A stretch of DNA of 51,440 nt from an uncultured Alistipes sp. Its GTDB lineage: Bacteria > Bacteroidota > Bacteroidia > Bacteroidales > Rikenellaceae. Position numbers and translations under genes: made by a program. Positions 23,994 through 31,481 of the stretch are shown here, one piece after another. The stretch covers positions 1-51,440 of the forward strand of contig URRP01000014.1 of assembly GCA_900550375.1 (NCBI GenBank). Reading direction: 5' to 3'. The notes under the pieces are model-generated. The model did not search any database. It was not told where the DNA came from and saw only the letters and a list, made by a program, of their open reading frames with translations. Numbering within the stretch: position 1 is the first letter of the stretch; every line of letters starts with the position of its first letter.

Positions 23994-25769
23994 ATGAATT
24001 TTTCGAAGACCTTTCTGGCCGGTTTACTGGCCTTCATCGTAGGCAATATTCTCATTGCCATGTTATGGAGTCTCTTCGTAATGGGACTTGTCGGAGCGCT
24101 CTCGGTTACGACGAGTATCGAGAAGAACTCGATTCTCAAGATCGATCTCTCGGAGAATATCGTCGAGACGCCGCCTGCCGATCCTTTCGCCGGCATCGAC
24201 TTCCGCACGATGACCTCTACGCCGCACGTGACTTTGTTCAATGCCCTTCGGGCCATCGACGCTGCGAAGGGCGATCCCCGCATCAAAGGTATTTATATCC
24301 GCCCCAACGGGCAGGGAACGGTTTCGATGGCCGCATTGGAGGAGCTGCGTGCCGCCATTGACGACTTCAGGCTTCAGAGCGGGAAATTCGTACTGGCTTA
24401 CGACGAAATCTACGGACAGGGAGGTTATTACCTTGCATCGGTAGCCGATGCGCTCTACATTCAGCCGCAGGGGATGCTCGACTGGCACGGGATGGCATAT
24501 AATATCATGTTTTTCAAGGGACTGCTCGACAAACTCGACATCAAGGCCGAGGTCTTCCGTCCCACGGCCTGCAAGTACAAGAGCGCTGTGGAGCCTTATA
24601 TCCTAACGAAGATGTCCGACGCCAACCGCGAGCAGATGTCGGCGCTGGTCCGTTCGATCTGGGATGCTTTCGTGGGAGATGTCTCCGCATCGCGTAACCT
24701 GACGCCGGAGCAGCTGAACGACTACGCCGACAACCTCTCGGCGACCTTGGCCGACGAGGCCGTGGAGAAGAAGATGGTCGACGGTGCGATCTACGAAGAC
24801 CAGATGAACGATCTCTTCGCCGAGGCGGGGGTCGAAACGAACGCCGACGGGGAGTATAACTTCGTTTCGCTCGGCACCTACGCTTCGCAGGTAGGTCCCG
24901 ACGTGCAGCACATCGGATCGGACCGCGTAGCGGTGCTCTATGCCGAGGGCCAGATCGTCGACGGCGAGGGCTACGACGCCATTTACGGCAATACGCTGGC
25001 CGAAAAAATCCGGCAGCTGCGGCAGGACGACGTCGTGAAAGCGGTCGTCGTGCGGGTGAATTCGCCCGGCGGCAGCGCCATTGCGTCGGATGTCATCTGG
25101 CGCGAGATGGAGCTGCTCAAGGCTGAGAAACCGGTGATCGTCTCGATGGGAGCCTATGCCGCAAGCGGCGGATACTACATCTCCTGTCCTGCCGACGCCA
25201 TCGTGGCCGACCGGTTTACATTGACCGGATCGATCGGAGTGTTCGGCATGATGCTCGACGTGGGCGACGCGATGAAGCAGAAACTGGGTATTACCGTCGA
25301 CGGTGTGAAGAGCAACCGTTCGGCCGATTTGGGTCCGTTCCGGGCGTTGACTCCGATTGAGCGGGCCGTGATGATAAAAGGAGTAGACCGGGTCTATGAG
25401 ACTTTTACGAATCTCGTTGCCGAAGGGCGCAATCTGCCCGTCGAGAAGGTGCTGGATATCGCCGGCGGCCGCGTATGGAGCGGTGCCGACGCTCTCGAGA
25501 TAGGCTTGATCGACTCCTACGGCGGTCTGAAGAGCGCCATCGCCCTTGCAGTCGACAAGGCCGGTTTGGGCGAGGATTACCTCGTCGAGGAGGTGCGCGA
25601 AGCGCCGCAGGGGCTGGCCGCTATTTTGGCGGCCCTCAACGCACAGGTAGAAGCGCATGTCGAGCATTCGGCGCTCTTCGATCTCTACGACGAGTACCGA
25701 GACGTTCGCCGCGCACTTTCGCAGCAGGGTATTCTGACCTATTGTCCTTACGTCTTCTCATTCGAATAG
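23994..25769 (+). CDS. sppA: Signal peptide peptidase SppA (67-kDa type)
   Basis: A 591-residue membrane-anchored serine protease that degrades leftover signal peptides in the inner membrane. An N-terminal TM helix (residues ~8-35) is followed by tandem ClpP-like domains, as in E. coli SppA. The catalytic Lys lies in ACKYKSAVEPY (~197) of the first domain, and the nucleophilic Ser in MGAYAASGGYYIS (~391) of the second, preceded by VNSPGGSAIASDVIW and followed by LTGSIGVFGMM. Full length and intact. Followed by a terminator shared with the convergent lipoprotein gene. Confidence 0.95.
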   Translation: MNFSKTFLAGLLAFIVGNILIAMLWSLFVMGLVGALSVTTSIEKNSILKIDLSENIVETPPADPFAGIDFRTMTSTPHVTLFNALRAIDAAKGDPRIKGIYIRPNGQGTVSMAALEELRAAIDDFRLQSGKFVLAYDEIYGQGGYYLASVADALYIQPQGMLDWHGMAYNIMFFKGLLDKLDIKAEVFRPTACKYKSAVEPYILTKMSDANREQMSALVRSIWDAFVGDVSASRNLTPEQLNDYADNLSATLADEAVEKKMVDGAIYEDQMNDLFAEAGVETNADGEYNFVSLGTYASQVGPDVQHIGSDRVAVLYAEGQIVDGEGYDAIYGNTLAEKIRQLRQDDVVKAVVVRVNSPGGSAIASDVIWREMELLKAEKPVIVSMGAYAASGGYYISCPADAIVADRFTLTGSIGVFGMMLDVGDAMKQKLGITVDGVKSNRSADLGPFRALTPIERAVMIKGVDRVYETFTNLVAEGRNLPVEKVLDIAGGRVWSGADALEIGLIDSYGGLKSAIALAVDKAGLGEDYLVEEVREAPQGLAAILAALNAQVEAHVEHSALFDLYDEYRDVRRALSQQGILTYCPYVFSFE

Positions 25770-25787
25770 AGTCAGTCTGGAATAAAG

Positions 25788-25819
25788 GCGCCCCCGAAAC
25801 AGCAAGGTTTCGGGGGCGC
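25788..25819. terminator. Bidirectional terminator between convergent genes
   Basis: A 13-bp perfect stem GCGCCCCCGAAAC / GTTTCGGGGGCGC with loop AGCAAG, 18 nt after sppA and 15 nt from the stop of the convergent gene. TCTTTTG follows on the plus strand and CTTTATT on the minus strand. Confidence 0.88.
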
Positions 25820-25834
25820 TCTTTTGAAGGGACG

Positions 25835-27673
25835 CTATTTCAGGGGCAGGAAAGCCCGGAAGCCCATCGTCGTACTGTAATAGTTGTAAATGACGGCATC
25901 ACGGGCGAACGTACATCCGTATATGGCATACGTTTGCCATAGACCGCCGCGTACCGAACGGGTCTGTTCGCCGTAATAGCTGTCGGCGGCACTCATGTCG
26001 TTGCAACGCGGATCGAGCGAACCTCCGTATGGAAAGTCTTTCGAGGTGAACCAGTCGGCGCATAGCTCCGAGACGTTGCCGCTCATGTCGTATAACCCCA
26101 GATAATTGGGTTTGAGTTTGGCAACGGGATGCGTACCGCCGTTATGGCTGCCGCTGGAGGTCATCGTGTTGGGATCGTCGCCGTTTCCGACATACATACC
26201 CAGACACGAACTGCCCTCCGAGTCGCAATTGCCGCAGTACCACATCAATTCGTCAGGATCGTTGCCGCCGGCGAGCAGATGGTTGATCCAGTCCGCATTC
26301 CATTCGCTGCCCGTGGCGGCATACTCCCATTGGGCTTCGGAAGGAAGATAGAAATTCGTATCGGTGTCGGGATACCCCAGAATTTTCGAAGCCGTATACC
26401 AGCAGTACGCCGCTGCGCCGAGATACGTTACGCCGATCATCGGATAGTCGGCATAACTTCCGTCGACGGTCGTCTTGCCGTCCGCCGAAAGGATCGGGCC
26501 GCTCATGGGAACCCATTTTCCACCCTTTTGTTCGATCAGCATGACGTCGGGGGCTTCCATTGCCAGCCAAGCGTTGAGTTGATATTCGCCGGGTTTTCGT
26601 GCGTTGAGGAAATCGCAGTACTGCTGGTTGGTCACTTCGGTGCGACCGATCCAGAAGGAGTTGACCTTGTAATCCTTGTCGAGAATCTGCTGCGGAGTCA
26701 TCCCATCCACATCGAGTCCGCAGATATTGAGCGAGCCGCCCGGCACGTAGACCATCGGAATATGGGTATTGACTGCCGAAAGTCCGTTCACTTCGGCTGT
26801 ATAGGAGGAGGCGACCTCGAAGTTCAATCCCTTCGATTTGGTCATCGTGTAGGTGACGGGAGTGCCGTCGGCCTTCTCGGCCGAGACGTAGAAGGTCACC
26901 TTCTTCGCCGACAGATCGATCGGAAGCATCATCATGTGCGCCGTGACGATCTGTCCGGCGGCAACCGCTCCGTTCGTGAATCCGAGCGACAGGCAGCGTG
27001 AGGCGGTTCCCCAGCCTTTGGCGGCGGGCGATGCGGCCGTCAGGTCGACGACGCCCTTGTCATAGAGAACGTCCCGTTCGGTGGTCATCGTCAAAAAACG
27101 TACCGTGGCGGCTTCGGGCAGCGAGAACTCGAAGCTCATCTTGACGGCCAAGTAGCTGAACTGCAATTGGGCTTTGCCTTCGGTGAGCGTGACGGGTTTC
27201 GACGCCATATAGGCGTAACGGCCCAGATGCGCCTCGGCGTTGGCCCCGAAGCCGTCCTGCATCTGTCCGTTGAAGCCGATCTTGGCGGCAGTAGGTACGA
27301 TTGCGATCGTGTCGGGTACGTAGGGGGCGAGGACGAAGAGCCGGTCGCCCGCTTCGTAGCCGATTTTGCCTGCGAAACTACCCTCGGCCGAGCCGGCGCC
27401 GGCGGTCAGGGTGAACTTCGCCGGAGCGGTCGACGTGGCGTTGAAAACGCTGATCGAATCCTGTTCGCTCCATACGGCCTGATCGCCCGAGATCGCTACG
27501 CGCGACCCCGAGGTCGTCTTGGTCGTGGGGTGTACGCCGAAGAGCATGACTTCGGGAGCAGCGTCTTCCGTCGGGACTCCGTCGCCGGCGAGGTCGACCG
27601 AATCCTTGCTGCACGCGCTCAAAAAAAGTGCGCCCGCAGCTAAATAACATATATAATTCTTTTTCATAATCAT
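25835..27673 (-). CDS. Lipoprotein with fimbrillin-like N-terminus and FGE-sulfatase (SUMF1) domain
   Basis: A 612-residue lipoprotein: signal peptide with lipobox LFLSACSKD. Residues ~40-300 resemble fimbrillin/Mfa-like domains (VWSEQDSISVFN, LFVLAPYVP, LQFSYLAVKMSFEF). Residues ~303-612 form a formylglycine-generating-enzyme-type fold (IPMVYVPGGSL, FWIGRTEVTNQQYCDFLN, FYLPSEAQWEYAATG, LGLYDMSGNVSELCADWF, RSVRGGLWQ, GFRAFLPLK). The catalytic Cys pair of true FGE is incomplete: one Cys (YGCTFARDA) is at the expected place, so sulfatase activation is unlikely; such domains often serve binding or structural roles. It starts 17 nt after the BACON lipoprotein gene, so the two form an operon. ATG 27667 (MKKNY) is an equally good start. 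Confidence 0.85.
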   Translation of the reverse strand: MIMKKNYICYLAAGALFLSACSKDSVDLAGDGVPTEDAAPEVMLFGVHPTTKTTSGSRVAISGDQAVWSEQDSISVFNATSTAPAKFTLTAGAGSAEGSFAGKIGYEAGDRLFVLAPYVPDTIAIVPTAAKIGFNGQMQDGFGANAEAHLGRYAYMASKPVTLTEGKAQLQFSYLAVKMSFEFSLPEAATVRFLTMTTERDVLYDKGVVDLTAASPAAKGWGTASRCLSLGFTNGAVAAGQIVTAHMMMLPIDLSAKKVTFYVSAEKADGTPVTYTMTKSKGLNFEVASSYTAEVNGLSAVNTHIPMVYVPGGSLNICGLDVDGMTPQQILDKDYKVNSFWIGRTEVTNQQYCDFLNARKPGEYQLNAWLAMEAPDVMLIEQKGGKWVPMSGPILSADGKTTVDGSYADYPMIGVTYLGAAAYCWYTASKILGYPDTDTNFYLPSEAQWEYAATGSEWNADWINHLLAGGNDPDELMWYCGNCDSEGSSCLGMYVGNGDDPNTMTSSGSHNGGTHPVAKLKPNYLGLYDMSGNVSELCADWFTSKDFPYGGSLDPRCNDMSAADSYYGEQTRSVRGGLWQTYAIYGCTFARDAVIYNYYSTTMGFRAFLPLK

Positions 27674-27690
27674 TGTCCGAATTTAAGGGG

Positions 27691-29148
27691 TTACCATCTG
27701 CCGCCGGGTTTCCATTGGCCTAACTGTCCGCCCGCCGAAGCGTCGATTTCGGGCTTGATGTCGGGGTCGGGATCTTCTTCCCCTCCGAGGTTCGTGAAGG
27801 AGATCGCGCCGGTATAGGTTCCCGAGATCACATGCGGGGTATCTTCGTTGTCGTCGACGAACTGGTAGGTGACGGTATAGGTGTTTTCGTCGCGCGCGAT
27901 CACGACCTGTCCGCTCCTAAAGGGCGCCATGCCACCCAGTTGGGTTTCGCCGCCGATGTTTGCCAGCAGGCGGTACCAGCTTCCGCCGAAGACGAGGTCT
28001 CCCGTATCGTCCTTGCTCAGATACCCCGGGATGACGGTTCCTTTTTCGAAATCCGAAATGCCGATCTTGTCGATCTCCTTCTCGATGACGGTGTAGGTTC
28101 CTTCGATGTCGCCCTTTTTCTGTGTTTCGGGATCGACGTTGAGCATCAGCATCATATTGTCGATCTTCGACTGCGCAAGATCGCCGTAGAAGTTCAGTTG
28201 CAGTGCGCTGACGCCGATGGAGACGTCCTTATATTTATAGAAGGTTCCGCTCGCCTGCGTCAGCGAGGGCTGAACGCTCTGCTCGAGCGTCGAGAGGTGT
28301 TTGATCGTGTCGTCGTAGAAGGTGACCGGCCCGCTGTACCGAGCGCGATAGGTCGAATTGTCGTCCATCGTGAGACTCAGGTCGATCGTGTAATTGTTAC
28401 CCGACCGCGCGATCGTCACGCTGCCGCCGGTTGTGTAGCGGCGTGCGGTGACGGTGCCCGATGCGTCGTAGTCCCAGATGTAACTCACCTCGTCCGAATT
28501 GAAGGTGTAACGCTGCGTGGGCGTAAGCGTATAGCTGGGAGAGTAATTTTCCGCAACCACCTCTTCGACCCGTTCGAAGGTCGTGGCGGGGATGTTCAGA
28601 TCGATCTGGAGGATCTTGCCCGGATAGGTCAGTGCTCCGTTTTGGATGGGCATATCGGTCATAACGATATAGAGTTCGTTGAGCGTTCCGGCCGTATCCC
28701 AGTAATCGCCCGTCCAGTAGGCTTCGGCATGTGTCAGCGTGACCACATCGCTCGGATCGGCCTTTGCGGCTTGTGTCACGGGGATGGTGACCGGATCGAC
28801 GCCCTCGCCCGAGACGACGATCGTCGTATTGAGCGGGGATGTCGTGGTATTGGGGTCGGCCTTGACCTGCACGGTGGCGTTGCCGTCGCCGCTGCCGCCC
28901 GTGACGGTCAGCCAGCTGTCGACGGGCACGGCCGTCCAAGAGACGTTTTCGGCCGTTACGGTCAGTTCGAGCGTTTCGCCGTCGGCCTTGAACGACAGCG
29001 ATTCGGGTGCGACTTTCAATGTCGGCGCGGGAGCGGGAGGTTCGGGATTCGGATCGTCCGGCGTGTCGACAGTATTACTGTCGCTGCACGCTCCCAAAAA
29101 GAGGGATAGCATGAGCACTACCCTCGGAAAGAAAGATTTCAGACTCAT
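27691..29148 (-). CDS. BACON-domain lipoprotein with duplicated beta-barrel-like domain
   Basis: A 485-residue lipoprotein starting at ATG 29148, with lipobox LFLGACSDS and a Pro/Asp-rich linker. Residues ~45-130 are a BACON domain (LKVAPESLSFKADGETLELT, SWTAVPVDSWLTVTGGSGDG, PVTIPVTQAAK), often a carbohydrate- or mucin-related binding module. Two related ~130-residue segments follow; GGSVTIARSGNNYTIDL with YSGPVTFYD in the first parallels GQVVIARDENTYTVTY with YTGAISFTN in the second, and each may be a calycin-like barrel. It ends in GGQLGQWKPGGRW. Acidic Ser-Asp after the Cys fits surface export. First gene of a two-gene operon. Ligand unknown. Confidence 0.82.
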   Translation of the reverse strand: MSLKSFFPRVVLMLSLFLGACSDSNTVDTPDDPNPEPPAPAPTLKVAPESLSFKADGETLELTVTAENVSWTAVPVDSWLTVTGGSGDGNATVQVKADPNTTTSPLNTTIVVSGEGVDPVTIPVTQAAKADPSDVVTLTHAEAYWTGDYWDTAGTLNELYIVMTDMPIQNGALTYPGKILQIDLNIPATTFERVEEVVAENYSPSYTLTPTQRYTFNSDEVSYIWDYDASGTVTARRYTTGGSVTIARSGNNYTIDLSLTMDDNSTYRARYSGPVTFYDDTIKHLSTLEQSVQPSLTQASGTFYKYKDVSIGVSALQLNFYGDLAQSKIDNMMLMLNVDPETQKKGDIEGTYTVIEKEIDKIGISDFEKGTVIPGYLSKDDTGDLVFGGSWYRLLANIGGETQLGGMAPFRSGQVVIARDENTYTVTYQFVDDNEDTPHVISGTYTGAISFTNLGGEEDPDPDIKPEIDASAGGQLGQWKPGGRW

Positions 29149-29190
29149 AGATCGGGATTTTTTATATTCGGACGGATGCACAGCATACAT

Positions 29191-29713
29191 TCTTCCGAAA
29201 CGATTGATTATTTGTTGGAGAGAATTTGTTTGTTTTCAACGGCCGGTTCTGCCGGCGGTCTATCGGCCCCCGCGAAACGGAACGGCCGCCGTTATCCGGC
29301 TGGGGATTGTGCTGCCGTCGCAGGTAGGGGAACCGCCGGCGGATTTCCTTGGATTGTCGTAAGTCTCGTGGCAAAACCGAGCGAAAGGGAACGGATGCAT
29401 AGAACCCGTCCTTTCCGCTGTTCCGAAAAGCACAGCAAATTTTGCATATGATGTATGAGAGTTATGATGGGCAATCGGATGTATCTTCATCCTGCCCCAA
29501 AAATAAGAAAAATTTTCCAAAGAAAAGGGATTATTTACTATAAATCAGCCATGAATATTTAATTTATAGCTAATAATTTTATATTAGAGCGGGTCTTTTA
29601 ATTACTTTTTAAAAGTAGAATCCAAAAATCATTTTGTCGACCGGATAAATTTTCCGGCCATTGCATTATAATGTGTAAAACGAATTCTCTATTCGATTCG
29701 GATAAAAATAATA
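29191..29713. other. Long intergenic region without a gene
   Basis: About 520 bases between the BACON gene and the PepSY-like terminator. The right 200 bases are very AT-rich. A short CCGGA-N6-TTCCGG hairpin (29641-29657) is the only structure I see. No exact TAnnTTTG element was found in a useful place, so the promoter of the BACON operon is not identified. Short frames have no family resemblance. Confidence 0.5.
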
Positions 29714-29739
29714 CGCCCCGACCCATAGGGGCCGGGGCG
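29714..29739 (-). terminator. Terminator of the PepSY-like gene
   Basis: CGCCCCG / CGGGGCG with an inner CCC-ATA-GGG pairs as a two-part stem. On the minus strand it runs into TATTATTTTTATC. Confidence 0.85.
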
Positions 29740-29762
29740 CGCTGCGTCCGAAAGCCGGTGCG

Positions 29763-30341
29763 CTATCGCGGGTCGTCATGGTGTCGCATCATGCGGTCTC
29801 CGGAGCCTTTCATCCGGTTATCGCCCTCTTTTCGGTGCTGGCTGCGCATCATCTGCTGTTTGAGATTGTGCTCGTCCGAATCGAAGAGCAGTTCCGTCTG
29901 ATCGGCGAGCCGTACCGAAATACCGTCGCGTTCGAGTCCGATGTCGGTAATGGTCTGGCCCGGATACTTGCTTTTCACATAGTCGGCGACCTGCTGCGGG
30001 ATGAGCGTCATCGGGATGCCGTCGGCGCTCTCGATGTCGGTCCATGCGCCGTCGCGAGAGAACATGATTTCGTCGCCGTTGTTCAATCGCACCTTATAGG
30101 CGAAAAGGCGAGCCGAGGGGTCGAAGCGGATGCGTTCGACGCGGTCCTGTGCGTAGAAGTCGCGGATGAACGCCTGTGCGGCGCCGGGCAGCGCGTCGAA
30201 TTTTACCGTGCGGTTTTCGACCATCCGCTCTTTCATGGGCGGTCTGTCGCCGCGGTTGTCGTCGTCGGGGGCGGTTGTCGCCGCTGTTGCGGTCGCGGTG
30301 AGGGTAAAGAGCACGGCGGCCGCCAGAATCCAGTTTTTCAT
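29763..30341 (-). CDS. Secreted PepSY-like (DUF2874) protein
   Basis: A 192-residue exported protein: signal peptide MKNWILAAAVLFTLTATATA, a short charged stretch, then tandem PepSY-like beta-lactamase-inhibitor folds (LPGAAQAFIRDFYAQDRVERIRFD with YKVRLNNGDEIMF; IPQQVADYVKSKYPGQTITDIGLERD with VRLADQTELLFD). The C-terminal ~35 residues are His/Arg/Met-rich (QQMMRSQHRKEGD, GDRMMRHHDDPR), which could bind metal. Proteins of this class are periplasmic and of unknown function in Bacteroidota. It lies 106 nt downstream of the esterase gene on the same strand. Confidence 0.85.
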   Translation of the reverse strand: MKNWILAAAVLFTLTATATAATTAPDDDNRGDRPPMKERMVENRTVKFDALPGAAQAFIRDFYAQDRVERIRFDPSARLFAYKVRLNNGDEIMFSRDGAWTDIESADGIPMTLIPQQVADYVKSKYPGQTITDIGLERDGISVRLADQTELLFDSDEHNLKQQMMRSQHRKEGDNRMKGSGDRMMRHHDDPR

Positions 30342-30447
30342 AGTCGTATGATTTTAAGGCTTTGACCGCTACCGTTCAAATACCGCACCAAAAGCAGACG
30401 GGACGATGCGCAGTGCACCGCCCCGTCGTCGGGATGAATCTCCGTAT

Positions 30448-31308
30448 CTATTTCACGAACCGGCTGAAGAACCGCCAGATCTCTTCGGACGTATCCATAT
30501 CCTTTTCGGCCCAGCTGTGGCCGCCGCCGATGACCTCGTAGAGCCAGACCTCGTTGCCGCCGATGCCGTCGACGAAGCGGTGCGCCACCACGGGGTTCCG
30601 GCGTACCTCCAGCGTATCGGTCTGTTCGCGGGTGCAGCGGTTTGCGGCGACCCAATAGCCGACCGCGATCGGAACGGGCAGATAGGCTCCCCAGCCGCCC
30701 TTGTTCTCCAGATCACCCTCCCACGCCGACGTGCGGTCCTGCGTGCCGTGAATCTCGAAGAGCGGAATCGGCGCGGGAGCATCGTATTTGCGATAGGTCC
30801 ACTCCAGCGTCAGCCCCGAGATCGGGGCGACGGCGGCGAAGACGTCGGGACGGGTGTAGGCCAGCAGATAACACATCTCGCCGCCGTTCGACATGCCGGT
30901 GCAGAAGGTATTTTTCTTGCTGAGACGATGCTTTTTCTGCAACTGATCGGCCAGTTTGCACAGGAACGAGACGTCGTCGATGGTCATATCCGCCTGAAAC
31001 GGATAGCCGACGTTCCAGCAGGTTTTTCCCCGACCGTCCTTCTCACCCTGCGGGTAGCAGACGGCGAAGCCGTGCCGGTCGGCCGCCTCGTTCAACCCGT
31101 GCTGGTCGAGATTGAAATTGCCTCCGTAGCCGTGCAGCACGAAGACGAGCGGCGCATCGTTGGGCAGCTGCTCCGGCAGATAGAGACGGTAGGTGCGTTT
31201 CAAGCCGTCGACGGTGCAGGTTTGAACGGTCGGTTCGGAAGGGCTTCCGAAGGTCGGAAGGGCATACAGCATCATCAGCAGGATGCCGAAGGAGTGAAAG
31301 CATTTCAT
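30448..31308 (-). CDS. Secreted alpha/beta-hydrolase esterase (PHB depolymerase / feruloyl esterase-like)
   Basis: A 286-residue exported esterase of the LpqC / poly(3-hydroxybutyrate) depolymerase-like family. ATG 31308 gives a clean signal peptide (MKCFHSFGILLMMLYALPTFG). The hydrolase core shows LVFVLHGYGGN (oxyanion), FCTGMSNGGEM with the nucleophile Ser (~139), IHGTQDRTSAW with the acid Asp, and GGGHSWAEK with the His. Substrate is not known; homologues de-esterify feruloyl or acetyl groups on plant polysaccharides, so a role in glycan use is possible. A near -7 box TAATTTTA lies about 25 nt upstream. Confidence 0.88.
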   Translation of the reverse strand: MKCFHSFGILLMMLYALPTFGSPSEPTVQTCTVDGLKRTYRLYLPEQLPNDAPLVFVLHGYGGNFNLDQHGLNEAADRHGFAVCYPQGEKDGRGKTCWNVGYPFQADMTIDDVSFLCKLADQLQKKHRLSKKNTFCTGMSNGGEMCYLLAYTRPDVFAAVAPISGLTLEWTYRKYDAPAPIPLFEIHGTQDRTSAWEGDLENKGGWGAYLPVPIAVGYWVAANRCTREQTDTLEVRRNPVVAHRFVDGIGGNEVWLYEVIGGGHSWAEKDMDTSEEIWRFFSRFVK

Positions 31309-31427
31309 TTCGGATCGATTTAGGTTGTGTAAAATTACGAATTCTTTTCGAAAAAGCGACTCTCGAATCCCTATAATCATCGTCGCGGCGTTTCTTCCTG
31401 AAGGTCCTCTCTCGATCCGATAAAAAA

Positions 31428-31459
31428 GCCCCGAAAGTCTCCACAGAAACTTTCGGGGC
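31428..31459 (-). terminator. Terminator of the M13 peptidase gene
   Basis: An 11-bp stem GCCCCGAAAGT / ACTTTCGGGGC with a 10-nt loop, 22 nt beyond the peptidase stop. On the minus strand it is followed by TTTTTTA. Confidence 0.9.
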
Positions 31460-31481
31460 GATTATCGTCGGGATATTCCGC

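Noticed and set aside
24222..24236. Third parS-like CACGTG site in sppA
   Set aside because: Only the central CACGTG is shared; the flanks do not match TGTTN / NAACA.
25835..27673. FGE-like lipoprotein as maturase of the sulfatase
   Set aside because: The sulfatase is Ser-type, which needs anSME, and the FGE Cys pair is incomplete.
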